This document shows positions 1-12,658 of a stretch of 64,000 nt of DNA, one piece after another. Numbering within the stretch: the stretch's first letter is position 1; each line of letters starts with the position of its first letter. The notes beneath the pieces were generated by a model. It saw nothing but the letters and a program-made list of their open reading frames with translations, searched no databases and had not been told where the DNA came from. Origin of the DNA: Phyto melanocephala (Eukaryota; Arthropoda; Insecta; Diptera; Rhinophoridae); contig OW799233.1 in the NCBI GenBank assembly GCA_941918925.1, forward strand, positions 6,688,001 to 6,752,000, given 5' to 3'. The translations under genes and the position numbers were made by a program.

Positions 1-394
1 TTAAGTCGAAACATCGATTTAAATCTCTAAATGAAACAGATTTTGTTGTTGTTTCTTGTCTTGACTATGGTGCGCCTTTCTGTAAGAGTGATGTTGGTGC
101 TGAATTCCTTAAGGCACCTTTTTTGGTAAAGATGTCACGTCATTGTAACAGTTGTCGAGTATAGTTTGAAAGTGTTTATTGAATCTCATAATCGTAAGTG
201 CAAGCAATTATAGGTGTTGACAAATTTAATGATTGTCGTATCGTTAAGAGTTAGTGTTTTGCTCCACTGATGTTTAGTAAGTCAGTATTTCTAGTGACAG
301 CATAAGTAGTGCAAAAAAAACTATTCTACTTGAGGTATTTATTTTAGCACAACTTAAAAAATAAATTAAAAATTGTTTTTAAAAATACTACATC
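1..394. other. AT-rich spacer, nothing recognised
   Basis: No open frame, RNA gene or named repeat is supported here. Short homopolymer A runs occur near 313-320. It reads as intron or intergenic DNA. Confidence 0.5.
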
Positions 395-925
395 TTTATA
401 TATAAAAATCAATGCCACACGGGCTCACCTATCCAAACCAAATGTTTAGGTTTGTTCGGACTATTTAGTAGATGGTTTATGTGAAGTTTGCACAAAATCC
501 GTCAAGCGGTTTACGGATAAAAACGGGTAAAATCGGTAACTCAGTATCTCCGGGCTTAATAAAGATATCACAAAAATTCAGAAAGGACAAATGAGCCCGT
601 TTAAAATAATTGGATAGATGTCTGTTATTCTTTGGAAATTTTGAGTCTTAAGCGAAAAAAACGGGAAAAATCTGAATTTTGGTACTTGTTTGAAAAGCAT
701 TTTTCTTTGATAGGAATAGCAATAGGAAAAAAGTAGTTTTACTCTCCTTAAAACAATCTATAATGAACTTTTTTACTCATTCGAAATTTTGAAATTTAGG
801 GCTAAAAGGGCTAAGAACGAGTAAAATCGGTAATATTGTATCTTTGGACCTAATGCATGTAGTTTCTTTTATATTATTTCACTTGATACGTAGCGAAGCA
901 CGTACCAGGAGGCCAGTATATTATA
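395..925 (+). repeat. Helitron-like dispersed repeat, degenerate
   Basis: The segment opens with a TATATATAAAAATCAATG block and closes near ACGTAGCGAAGCACGT (888-903), followed by GGAGGCCAGTAT. A leading TATATAAAAATNAATG block and a GCGAAGC-type subterminal hairpin are common at the two ends of insect non-autonomous Helitrons. Inside, a block around TAAAATCGGTAA is duplicated 294 bp apart (528 and 822), each followed by a related tail ending in CTAAT or CTTAAT. No Rep/helicase coding is visible. The family call is inference from the ends; a non-LTR or RTE-type tail is an alternative. Confidence 0.4.
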
Positions 926-3289
926 AAAAAAATTACAAATTTTTTTGTGAATGGTTTTATGATTTTACCAAACCATATTCTGAAAATTTAAAATGAGTGT
1001 GAACTGTAATTTATTTCAAATTTTTCATTAAAAATTTTCTTAAAATAGATTTTAAATACATTTTGTTTTTTAAGTGAATATAAGCCAAAATGTCTACAAA
1101 TATTTCTTTTAATAATAAAAATAAGTTTGGAGTTCACTGTTCTATAGTAAAATGCAATAGGGTTTCTTTTGTAGCAGTAGCAACTTGTCGCAAAACAGTT
1201 ACGTTACACATGCAAAATAACAGCAATTAAAGTAAGAAACGTTAAATTATAGCCAGAGGGACTTCTTTTAAACATAGTGCTGAATAACCACAAAATCATT
1301 ATTATAGTTGTTGTTGTTGTTATCATGATTTCAATGTTTTGGGAACATTTTGTTGTCAAAATGCAATTTAATTTTGTTTTGACATTAAGACAAATTTTTG
1401 AATTGGAAACTCAATACGTGCCGGAGAAACTTTAATGAATTTTAAATTGAAATGCACTTAGCGGTTGTTATTTACGGCCAGAAGTAAAAGAAGACGTTCG
1501 CAATTCAAACCAACCATTACAATCTGAATTGTTAGAATTTCAATGCAATTGAAACATTTGTGTCAGTCAATGACGAAAGCAACAACAGAGTGTTGCAAAG
1601 CACAACAAAAAAAACTATACACTTTAATAAAGTTCATTGCATAGCGGAAATAATTTTCAACTTTACGTGCAAGTCTTAAAAAGGAAATTCAAGATGTTGA
1701 AAAAAAATAATCAACTGCCAATCTGCTGCTTCATAAATCTACTTATTCATCCATTTGTACATTTACCATTCTACCTGCCGTTTTAGTTGCATTAATGTTG
1801 CCATTTTGTTGCAAATGATGCAGTAACCATCTAGCAGTTAAAGTTGGCAAAATGTACATGATATTTTATAATTTATGCAAAAAGCCAAGACGATGAGTTC
1901 GTTAGCTGTGGCTGCTCCTGTTAGTGATGAAATGATATTTGTGGAACTAAAGCTGATGTTGATTACAGATGAAAACCTTTCACTGTTGCCTTTGAGGCAA
2001 GAAATATTGATTGGAGTTTTTTAAAAATTTAATCACCGCTGTGATTATAACAACAAGTTTTGATTGCGCAACATTACAGACAGAATATCGCGAACATTAT
2101 TTAAGAAATTATTTAAGTTGTAGGGAAATTTATGAAATATGTTTTATTTGTGCTGTCACAGTGTCACCTGTTCACTTTTATCCATACTTTTTGCTCCATT
2201 TTAGTTTTGTTTGAATATGTTCTCGATTGTTTCAATTTCTCCTTATAATATGGACACTTGCCAATAAAGTTGTTTTAAAACAATTTTTTTTTTCAATTTT
2301 GTTGCCTCATTTCTCTTCTTAAGCCGTTTTTATTGATGTCTCCTTTTTCCTTTTTTACGTTTTGCAAAAACTTATAAGTAACTTAAGAAACTAATTTGAA
2401 TCTTTACATTTTAAAGTTGACGTTGTTTGCTTAAAACAAGTTCCATTTTTTAAAGGTATTTGTTTATATTTAACAACACTTTGCTCTCTGCTTACATTTT
2501 TTTCCTCTCATTATTATTTTCTGCCATTTTGCTTCTGCCTTATTTTCCTTTGATTTTAATAGTGTTTTAAAAAGTTGAAAATACTTAAAAATTTTTAGCA
2601 AAATGCTGTAGAAAGAACGTTAGAAAACAAACAAAGCCAGAGCAAATTTTTAAAATTAACAGTGATAGATATCAAAAGAAAAACATAAATTTTATTTTAG
2701 CCCACCTGACACAGTTTTGTGGAGAAATTAAAATTAATAGTTATTTTCGTTAGAACCAATAATAAATATGTATTTTACCATTCAAAACAATTCCATAGTT
2801 AAAATTTTTTCAATACATCTGGTCATCATTTAACGGGATGTAATTAATAAGTAAAATTTTTTATTTTAAATTTTCACAACTCGTGGCTTTTTTATTTATG
2901 TAAAAACATTCTGAACAAAAGGCAATAAGCAAAAACTACTTAAATATGACTCTATCGTTTTCCTGTAATGAACGAATTTTCAGGTTGAATCTTACAAATT
3001 GATATACTTTAAAATATAAATAATTATTCCATACGGTGCTGTACAAGGAAGGCCAAAAGCCACCACTAAGTATAAAAATTTTATAACTTTATCGTCCATG
3101 TATTTTTTTATATTAAATTTTTTATCTTTAAGATTTTAATATATACAAAATTGATATATTTTTTACACCAAAAAATTTAAAAAAATGTGAATTAAATAAA
3201 CTACATCTTTAACATTGCCATGATCATTTTAGAATATTTTCCATAGCATTTTTCAAAATTTTTAGCTCAAGCGCTAGGATTTTTGCAGA
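926..3289. other. Non-coding AT-rich stretch
   Basis: I see no conserved coding sequence. A short GTT run lies near 1308-1322 and poly-T runs near 2285-2295. Small open frames here are no longer than chance allows in DNA this rich in A+T. Confidence 0.5.
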
Positions 3290-3865
3290 AATGTTGACCT
3301 TGATTTCGAGAATTATTTCGGACTTGTTCACATATACCCTCTCTTTTAAACAACCCCAAAAGGAAATAGTGGAGTGCTCCCAAATCTGCCGAACTCAAAG
3401 GCTATTTCATTTCACAGTTTCTAGAAATTATTAGCTCTCCATGTCATTGTGTTTAAGACAGTGTGGGCAGTGGTTTTATTCTGTTTGAAACTACATTTCA
3501 GGTATTTTTTAAGAGCAGGACTTAACCGATACCGCTCTCCATTTTCGATTACAGTACTTCCATCTTCATTTCGAAAAAAGTAATGCCCAATGATATTTGA
3601 AGGTGTAATGCCACAACAAATTGTTAACGGATGCAACTTGCATAAATAAATGGCTATTGTATTTAGAACCCTAGAACCTCTAGATTTGCTTTCTTTAAAA
3701 AACCAATAAAATGTTAATAAGTCTCATTACTTGTAATTATGTTTAAAAATAAATGATTATATTTCGGATCAACTGTTAATATTAAACACTTCGATAATCT
3801 TAGCGTTTTAATTCTCGCACCAATTGCGCTTTATAGGGCAATCACAGAAAACCTTTTCTTTTAAG
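3290..3865 (-). pseudogene. Mariner-type transposase remnant
   Basis: Read on the minus strand from about 3840 downward, broken segments follow the order of an insect Tc1/mariner transposase. PYKAQLVRELK matches the linker that usually reads YKIQLVQELKPND. It is followed by a degenerate stretch, then HPLTICCGITPSNIIGHYFF and NGERYR (3421-3636), matching the HPEKVTVWCG...IIGPYFF...NGERYR core of the DDE domain. Next comes QNKTTAHTV where QQDGATAHTA is expected, and ADLGALHYFLLG where CDLTPLDYFLWG is expected. The second catalytic Asp reads Asn and the third reads His. Stops and frameshifts are present. No terminal inverted repeats were found, so element ends are unknown. The element is dead, and the family assignment is firm from motif order. 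Confidence 0.8.
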
Positions 3866-5479
3866 CGTGCCATAGTAAAAGATTAAATTTAATAGTGCCT
3901 TCTGATAGATGTTTTTGGTGTTTCGATAACGATTTGCTCTAAACGTATATATATTTTATATTAATGCATTGTAAATTAACCGTGATCTACCAGTTGTAGG
4001 CAAATCACTTACGGTGCCATGTTGGTAAGTGTTGGTGATGAACTGAGCAACGAATCTTTGATTAATCGAGCAGTATTAAGCTAAAATGTGGACATTATAA
4101 AAAAATTTATTGTTGATTAAAATGAAAAAAAAAATCTGTTATTTTGCTTGTCTGTTCGGTTGTGAATTTTTCATTGTTTATTGCTTAATTTTTAAACCCC
4201 ATGATGACTTGTACTTCACCTTGTATTAGTTATTACTTAAGTATTTGATTTAAAAGTCAAAATTTAATATTATATCAAATGTTCTTATTTGTTTAAAAAT
4301 ATTTATATAGGCAATAAGTTTTATGCTTCGCTTCTAGAAAATTTTTTCAAAATAATTAGAAATCCTCTGTAAGAGAAACTGTAGCATTACAACTGGAGCT
4401 GATGCTGACTTAAGCAGTTATTCCTTTTCCTCAAGTTATTTTATTCTGAAATGTTTTTTATTTTATTTTATTTTATTTATATTTTTTTTTTTGTTTGATT
4501 TGCCACTAAAAACAGGACAATATTCTTTTATTATTAATTTTGTTTTATCTATCAGTAAATTTGTTTTTAGGCTATTGAAACAAAAATAACTCACACTTTA
4601 AAACTAAAATTTTAACATTTTAATTTCTCTTAAATTTTTAAATTTTTAAAAATTATTTTATTTCTGCAATTTTTAAAAAATTTTCCAATACCATATACTT
4701 TATATACTTTAGCCATTAAAAATTAAATATACTAATAAGCAAAATAATTTTTATTAGTAACAATATCACACCCGTTAGAGAATATGTAAATGGAAATTTT
4801 ATATAAATATCGTTAAATATTTGAACGGCCTTATAAGATGTATTTGAAGAGATATTGTATAGTTTCAATGTTTTTTTTTTCAGCTGTCATTGCTGCAGCT
4901 ATCTTTCCTTTTCAGGATATGAAGGATGTATACTTTTGCTCAGATGTGGCTCAAAATGCCATATCTTAATATTATAAAGCAGTATGGAAAACTTTCTGAT
5001 AAATTAGGTAAGTGTTTTTGTTAAGACAATACACAGTTGTAGGTATGCCCAGCACATAGTTGAAGGCTAGGGATCGTCTCACAACTACAGAAAATAATTC
5101 AAAATTAAAGTGTTAGTAGATTGCTTATACCGTGAATGTAATAATTTTGTTTGTTTATAGCACAAAAAAAAACTTATATAATCGATAATATAAATTGTTT
5201 GTTTATTTCGATTTAAGAAAATAAAAATTTTTGGTTTGAACTTTGAAGCTTTTCCTATTAAATCGGTTTAACCCAGGCCGTAGGCAGGTCCCAAAAAAAA
5301 ATTTTTTTTTGCATTCATTTTAAGATTAATTTTCCTTATAATAGTTAGTGCATATTAATAGTTGATTGTTGTTAGTGCAATTTCCTTCGGTCGTGTTCCT
5401 TCTTGTAGAAACATTTAAAATACCATTTCACTTGCACTTTTTCTATTTTCTGTTGGTAATGAGATACCATCACGCAATA
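3866..5479. other. Non-coding AT-rich stretch
   Basis: It contains an ATTTT pentanucleotide run (about 4460-4478) and poly-T at 4482-4492 and 4871-4880. No gene is recognised. Confidence 0.5.
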
Positions 5480-5615
5480 AAAAGTACCCTACAGATAAAC
5501 CGAGTTATCAATAACCAAGTTTTATCAAAATCTATCGAGTAGTTTTTAAAACAAACGAGTTTACAAAGAGCAACAGAAAGACAGGAAGACAGAAAGACAA
5601 AAAATTTTAAAAAGT
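5480..5615 (+). repeat. Non-LTR-like 3' tail repeat
   Basis: The block reads AAAAAGTACCCTACAG, then CAAGTTTTATCAAAATC, then a GAGTAGTTTTTAAA segment, then a run of ACAGAAAGACAGGAAGACAG. This is the layout of a widespread insect repeat tail (AAAAGTANCCTATG, TTTCATCAAAATCNGTTCAGTAGTTT, then CAGACAGA) carried at the 3' end of several non-LTR and RTE-like families. No reverse transcriptase coding is seen upstream. Confidence 0.45.
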
Positions 5616-7855
5616 GGAGTTTTGTATTCCACATCATTGACAGTATAAAGTAATATAAATATTTTCAAAAAATATTTCGTGAACAGAACAGTTTTTCTTT
5701 GTATGTGTGTATGTACGAAGTATGAGTGTGTATTTATTAAAAACTATTTTCTGTTCAACACATAAACAAACGGCTGTAGAACAGCATATCTGGGAATATA
5801 TTTTATCATGTTGCTTAAAGAATTTATAAGTCTTTGTTGTTTTTTATGCTGTTATGATTATTTAATTTTTTTCTATAATTTTGTTTGTATTTTATTTTTG
5901 TTTTAGTTAAATTCTTTACAGAATAACGTCATATTGCATGCATCATGCTGAATAAAACAAAAAAAATAACAAATAATTAATGAAATAGCACAAAAAAGAA
6001 CAATAAAAACCAACTCTTTGTCGTTTCAAAGCAAACAAAGCCTTAACACAGAAAAAGTTTTTTTCACGAAAATTTTATTGCCAACCACCACAACAGAAAT
6101 AATTAAAAACAAAAAAATTTATATATAAAAGAAATAAAGAAAATTTTATAATTTTAACTCAAAATAAATAGACTGATATTTTATATTGCTTTAATTGCCA
6201 GAGATGAATATAAAAAGTTTTTAAATGTTTTTTTTTCTTATTTAGTTAACACAAGCACAGGGCAAAGAAGAAATTCTACAAAATGTGCTTGCAAGTGACC
6301 TAGCAATTTTTAATGTTTTTCGGGGTTAAAAATACAAATTTATTATTTATTTTCTACATACAAATAGTTCAAATAAAATTCAGTTTTGGCTTATATATAA
6401 AAAATTTTTGAAAACACTTTTCAAATAGATTTTTATTTTAAACAAAATTTCTCTATTCTGCAGTATTTAAAATTTGTTGAATTTTTATTAATTTGTCATT
6501 TTTCTCGCAGTACATTTAGCATGTGTGCATGCCAATATGTTTTCCACAAAATAAAAATGGATTTAATTTCAATTTTAACAGCAACAACAACCTTAACATT
6601 AAAATTGTTTCCCTACTTATGAGAGTGATAGTGTTAGCATGTGTGTGTGCGGTTGTTTGTATAATCCTTAATATTTAGCCATGACAGTATTCTGTAGCTC
6701 ATTAACAATTAAGCAGTGATAATCCATCTTTGTCATCCAAATGGCAATTAAACGAGAACATCAGTGGTCATCAGAATATCAAGAATAACAACCACTGTGG
6801 TCATTGTTATGATCACAACTATCAGTGTCATCATCGTGACCGTGATGAACATCATTGTCATATCGCCATCATTATTTCGATGACCTTTTTAAAGCTGTGG
6901 TTGTAAAATGGAAAAAAATTAAACTTGCCAGGTAAAGTTTCTTTATAAAATGGACAGCAAAAAACCTCAAAAAATGTGGCAGAGTTTATCAATTCGTTTA
7001 ACATTAATTAAAAAAAAAAAAACTACTTGTTATATTATTAATATTTATTTAATTTATATTTTTAAAATTTCTAAATTTGTATTTACTCGAAATTTTAATG
7101 AAATAATTGGCCAATTCATACGATGTTTAAAGTAATAACGTTTTAAAATTTTAGAATTATTAAAAAAAAAACTATCAACAATATAGACATTTATATTCTT
7201 TTTTGGGGAATATTACAAAATTATGACAATACGACATTTAGGACTTCTGGTGAATAATTTTGATTAATTTACTGTTTCTTGTTTAATAAGGCGGAAGATT
7301 ATAAAAATAAAAAAAAAGATCTAATAATATACTACAAATAATTTTTAAAATTTTGTTTAAATTTATTCATGCGGCTTGCTATTTTTAGTATTTGTTACAA
7401 CGAGTACTTATTTTATTTTTTATCTTTTTGTTTGTTACTGAATTTTTACTGCCGTATTCATAAAAGAATATTTGAGATTTTTCAAAAAGGTTATCTGAGA
7501 AATTTCTGTACAACTCATAAAAATGTCCATGAAAAAATTGATTAAGTGTCATTACACGATGCATAAAAAAATTTTTTACAATGCCCAGATAGAAATTTTG
7601 TTTTTCACTACGGCCCTGTATCCACGAAATTTTATATCTTCCAAAAATTATGTAGAATTACAGTACAAAAAGCAGCCTTTTTGCCCTAGTTTTGTATATA
7701 AAAAATTCATACACAATTCCAACACTCCTAATGTACATTAAGAGATAAAAATCACTCCTTGGTGTTAAGACTGAAGTTGGTAAAGTTATATTTTTTATGC
7801 CCGAATTATCTTAAATGAAATTTTACACACAGGCGTTACCTTTATTTATATCCTA
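5616..7855. other. Non-coding stretch with ATC/GTCA-rich patch
   Basis: Between 6720 and 6885 the sequence is relatively GC-rich, with many GTCATC, ATCAT and CATCATTGTCAT words that resemble degraded trinucleotide repeats. The rest is AT-rich with poly-A runs. No conserved coding is visible. Confidence 0.5.
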
Positions 7856-8270
7856 GTGCTAGGATTTAAATAGGGACTTTATTTTATTGTGCACTAAAAA
7901 AGCCCGGCGCTACGCCCCTTAATGAATAAAAATGCATTCCGAATTTTAATTTATTATTAAGTGCAAGAAGCTAAAGACTATATTTTTTTTATGGGCGTGG
8001 CACTGCCTACTTTTCTAATCAAGAAAATTGTATAGTCATGACAGCTCAATACGTGTGCAAAGTTTCAGAAAAATCGGTCAAGTGGAAGTAGCTAAAGATG
8101 ATAACTAATTTTTTATGGACGTGGCCCCGCTCACTTTTTGCCACCCACAAACACTCTCTGGAATGTGTACAACAAATTGCCAAAGTTTGAGTCTGACCGG
8201 TTTTACAGTTTCGGAGTCTATAGTTAACACACACACACAGAGTTTCACTTTTATTTATATAGTTATAACG
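7856..8270 (+). repeat. Dispersed repeat with two 121-bp units
   Basis: Two tandem units share GCTAAAGA followed by TTTTTTATGG(G/A)CGTGGC and end with AAAGTTT...TC(G/T)G. The shared GCTAAAGA words begin at 7970 and 8091, giving a 121-bp period. The segment ends with GGTTTTACAGTTTCGGAG, a short CA run and TTTCACTTTTATTTATATAG, a tail typical of non-autonomous non-LTR or Helitron-like repeats of insects. The leading part includes GCCCGGCGCTACGCCCC, unusually GC-rich for this window. No coding is seen; the class is not settled. Confidence 0.5.
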
Positions 8271-8798
8271 TACCAAATAAAATACAGAGATAGAAATCGC
8301 TTGATTGGCAATAGTTAAAACGGCATTGAAATTCAACAATTACAAAGGCTAAATAAAACACAAACAGTTGTTTACAGCCAACTTTACTGCATAATATTCT
8401 ATCATAATCGTATTCTGACTTTCTAAGCATCAATGCTGCGCTATTTGGGTTTACTGCATTAATTTTTAATGGGCAGGAGCATTTTTAATAGATAAATATT
8501 CAATGGCTTACTTACGTACTAATTTAGGCTCGTCTGTAACGAATTTTAAATTAAAACTATTTTTATTTAACACGATTAATAAACCATTAAGCTTGAAATT
8601 AGAAACAATTATTGCTGTATGATTTACTCACTTGGTTCTCAGGCTTCAGATTATTTCTGCTTGCCATGCCGACCTTACTAGTGATCCAGCAAGAAGTTAT
8701 AAACCTAAGATTGGTCTTATGAAAATTAAGATGAGGTTTCCAACTGGCAACAAATTGACAGCACTTACATAAATTAAATTTGCTATCCTTATGATATG

Positions 8799-8818
8799 CT
8801 CTCTCTCTCTCTCTCTCT
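8799..8818 (+). repeat. (CT)10 microsatellite
   Basis: Ten uninterrupted CT dinucleotides. Confidence 0.95.
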
Positions 8819-10080
8819 GTAGTCACAAAAAATAATTTTAGAACCTTTTTTTTTTATTTCATATTTTCCTTCTTTTATTAAAATGTTCAACGTAGCTGCC
8901 TCTTAAAGGATTTGAATAGCTTTAACATTTAATTATTGGCAGGAAAATATTAATAAGAAATTTTATATATTTCCATTATAAATTAAAATTTAATAAAATG
9001 TTGCATATAGAGGAAGAGAAAAAATTTAATTAAAATGTCGCCAATACGGTTTAATTTTTCGTACATAATATTTAATGCAATTAAGATTTTAAATTGTTTC
9101 TTTATTTGCTTGTCTTTCTTTTAAAGGAAAACAAGTTAAAAATGGTACAATACACATACACACGATATTTGCATACACTTTACACACGTGATGCATAAAT
9201 GTATGCATTTTAATACCACAATTAATACAACAAACTGTTTGCCAGTAAGAAAATAAGACATTATTTTCAGCCAACAATTTCTGTTTTCAGTATGCGTTTG
9301 TGTATGTGTTTACTTTTTTTTTAAAGATAAAAAGAAATAAAAGCTTAAAAGTTAATAAATAAATATAAAATTTCAACCACAAAAGTGCCTGAAATCTTTT
9401 TAAATCTTGATTTATGCCAACCAAATGTACTCTGGGTTTTGGCTACACAGGACTCGACAACGACATCAGAGTCTTTCATGTGGCATACGTATTCGTGAAG
9501 TATATTTCCGGGAATTCATTAATGACGCCTTGTGCGGAAAATGAAATGATTAATGAATTTATTCGTATGTCATTTATGTATACACACACACACAAATATA
9601 GTCAACAACTATAAAAGCAACGACGTTAAAAGTAAATGTTTCGCCAAAGACAGCATTAATTGTATAACCAAACAGCCTCATTCCTGGGGTATTTAACAAA
9701 AGAAAGATATTTTTAATACATGCAACTTAAGCTTTAAAATTGAAACTTCTTAATGTGGGAACAGTTGACTGAAAGCTAATTAAACTGCTTAATGAAGTGG
9801 TTCAAAATAACAATTATTATATTGATTTTCTAAATATTCTTCATTATTCTACCAACTACGCAATTAATAATATTTTTAAAGTTTTGTATACAAAATACAT
9901 ACATATTTGGAATTTCCATATTAAAATAATTCTTTGTATAAAACAAATAAAAATTATGTCACAAATATTTCATTAAATTAAGCACAAACAGACAGAGTTC
10001 AGAAAACACAAATAAGTTTTTTGTTAATTTAAAATTAAAGTATAATAACGATAAAGGTAGCAATTTTATATGTATTTTAG

Positions 10081-10100
10081 TGTGTGTGTGTGTGTGTGTG
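10081..10100 (+). repeat. (TG)10 microsatellite
   Basis: Ten uninterrupted TG dinucleotides followed by CGTG. Confidence 0.95.
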
Positions 10101-10593
10101 CGTGAAAATTTAAACAATATATAATAGCAGTTTTTGTAGAAAATTCTTTAGGTAGTGGTTTCCAAACTGTTAATATTTTAGATCTTATTAACAAATACAG
10201 AATTTAATAAAACAAAAAAGTGTAAAAAATTTACTTTTGTAATTTTTTAGTTAAAACAATGTTTTAATTCGTAAATAATAAGATGTCTACTGAAATAAGA
10301 TTTTTTTTTTTAAATTATGTTGTTTAATATTCAGATAATTCGATTTTATTTATATATTATAAAATATTTGATAATTTTAATACGAATATAAGTCCGAAAT
10401 ATTACACTACAAGACCTAATTTCGAAAAAAACTTTATTCGATGCCAGCTTTAGTTATAATTTAAAAGAACAGAGTGTTTGCAAGTGTTCTTATTTCTTTC
10501 AATAGTTTTTTTATTAAAAAAAAAAACTTAAGAGCAAAATATCTTATGACACCAATATATCGTCTAAATTTCCTCTTTTTTTTTATTTGATAA

Positions 10594-10633
10594 TATTTGA
10601 TTTTTGTTTAAACTTGAGATCAACTTTCCTAAT
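10594..10633 (-). repeat. Inverted arm flanking the long INE copy
   Basis: The reverse complement of this segment (GAAAGTTGATCTCAAG, then TTTAAACAAAAATCAAATATTAT) aligns with 12892-12935 on the other side of the INE element (AAAGTAGATCTCAACCTTAAATG, then AAAATCAGATATTAT), with about four in five positions matching. The INE element therefore appears to have inserted into, or between, two inverted copies of an older repeat. The right-hand copy continues into a Penelope-like end. Confidence 0.5.
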
Positions 10634-11264
10634 TTTTATACCCGCCACCAAAAAAATGGTGGGGGTATATTCATTTTGTCATTCCGTTTGTATCACATCG
10701 AAATATCCATTTTAGACCCCATAAAGTATATATATTCTGAATCAGGGTTTGATTTGATGACGATCTAGCTATGTCCGTCCGTCTGTCCGTCTGTCCGTCT
10801 GTCCGTCTGTTGAAAGCACGATAGAGGTCGCACCGAAAAAGGTAGGGGGCTCTAATTTTGCCAGAATCTTTCTTATAGACAAGGTTTGTTTGGTATTGAA
10901 AATGGGCTAAATCGGAATATTAGGAAGAGAGTTATAGCTCGAAAAGCAAGAGTAGGTCGAAAAAACCGTGTCCCTCGAACATCGAATAAAATGGAATTGT
11001 GTCCAAACGCATTAACGTAGACTCATGAAACTTCGAATATATATTTCCTGAGTAAAAACAATATTTTTCCTTGAAAATTATCTAAATCTATGCATTAGGA
11101 GAGGAGTTATCGATCAAAATGTACGAAAATTTTTACCGCACAGTGTATTTTTCGGTATATTTAAAAACAAAAACGTCATAAAAGCAACAAAATTGGATGT
11201 ACGACTCTGAAATTTGGCACACGTTGTTTTTTGGTGAAACGCTTTTTTGTAACGGAAAATTAAT

Positions 11265-12110
11265 GTGCCACGCCCACTTTTACGCCCACCTCCCATATAA
11301 CGTTTTACCCAAAATTCATATAATTTCTCTATTAATATAGATTTTGGAATAATAAAGGACTATATTGAAACACCTAGGTTGTGCTCATTAGAAAAAATAA
11401 TTTTGACACGCCTACTATAACGCCCACTTTTCACGTTATCTACCGTTAAATAAATTTAAAAGCTCATAAAACCGCCAAAATAAGAGGTGTGATGATCAAA
11501 TTTGCTACGTATATCCCCATAGGGAATGTCATTACTGTGCCAAAAAAATTAGGTGCCACACCCACTTTTACGCCCACCTCCCCTATAACGTTCTATCTGA
11601 AATTTATATAATTTCTTTATTAACAAAGATTTTTGAATAATAAAGGGCTATATTGAAACATCTAAACTGTAATCATTCGGAAAATGAACTTTGACACGCC
11701 TACTATAACGCCCACTTTTCACGTTATATACCGTTAATGAAATTTAAAAGCTCATAAAACCGCTAAAATTAGAGGTATGATGATCAAATTTTCTACGTAT
11801 ATCCTTCTGGGCAATGTCATTACTGTGCCAGAAAATTAAGGTGCCACGCCCACTTTTACGCCAACTTCTCATATAACGGTTTAACTGAAATTCATATAAT
11901 TTCTCTATTAATAAAGATTTTGAAATAACAAAGGACTATATTGAAACATCTAAGTTGTACTCATTCGCAAAAACAACTTTGACACGCCTACTATAACACC
12001 CACTTTTCACGTTATCTGCCGTTAATGAAATTTAAAAGCTCATAAAACCGCCAAAATTAGAGGTATAATGGTCAAATTTGCTACGTATATCCCCCTAGGC
12101 AATGTCATAA
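11265..12110 (+). repeat. 288-bp tandem repeat, three units
   Basis: The phrase GTGCCACGCCCACTTTTACG (ACACCC in the second unit) begins at 11265, 11553 and 11841, exactly 288 bp apart each time. Each unit continues with a CCCACCTC(C)CATATAACG block, ATATAATTTCTNTATTAA, CACGCCTACTATAACGCCC and GCTCATAAAACCGCCAAAAT. A partial, more diverged unit precedes the first (about 11165-11264). The third ends where an embedded transposase fragment begins. The equal spacing implies few indels since amplification. Confidence 0.85.
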
Positions 12111-12169
12111 TAGGTGACTCGCCAAAACACAAATTATTTATGAAATTATTATTATTTCTTTTTGTAATG

Positions 12170-12658
12170 ATAATATTTGTATGGTTCAATTATGTATTTA
12201 ACAAAATATCTGCCAAATGGTCGATGGCGCCACTCCTCTATCTGATGGTCCAAATTTTCAATGACAATGTTATGGTCAATTGTTGTGCATGATGATGAGT
12301 CGATGTTGACTGCTCTTTTGCCACACTTTCGCAAAAAACAGCAATGGTTCCCATTCAACGAACTAAGAAAGCATTCACAGATTTTCTAACATTTTGTACA
12401 GGCCTGTTTTGCAGAAATTTAAATATTTTTTACAATTCTCCCGATTGTGGACGAATTTGAACGATTATGTTGATCAACAGAATTACGAAGTGCACAAAAT
12501 GCATTTTGACTTGAACGCCGATTTTTATAAAAAACCTGAATAACTTTAACGCGTTGCTCATTTGCGTATCTTTCCACTGTTCAAATTAAGTTGGTCTGAG
12601 ATTGAGAAATGTCAATGTCAATGTCTTCAACATGGGCCCTTAAAATTTAACTACCCTC
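12170..12658 (-). pseudogene. Mariner-type transposase N-terminal fragment
   Basis: On the minus strand, ANEQRVKVIQVFYKNRR and then QHNRSNSSTIGRIVK match the helix-turn-helix start of insect mariner transposases (NEQRVKIIxFFYKNxR..., HNRPTxxTIRRIV). After a frameshift come KFLQNRPVQNVRKSV and IAVFCESVAKEQSTS...AQQL, matching the ENIAAVxESVAxxPxxSxRxRAQQLG segment. About 110 residues of the N-terminus remain, and the catalytic domain is gone. At the outer end the minus strand reads GAGGGTAGTTAAATTTTAAG, preceded by TA (12659-12660), consistent with a mariner 5' terminal repeat and its TA target. The other end is not identifiable. It lies inside the long INE copy, after the third 288-bp unit. 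Confidence 0.75.

Larger units (their letters stand above)
8271..10593. other. Non-coding stretch with microsatellites
   Basis: It holds a CT repeat, a TG repeat and a short CA-type run near 9583-9596. No transposon or gene is recognised. Confidence 0.5.
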
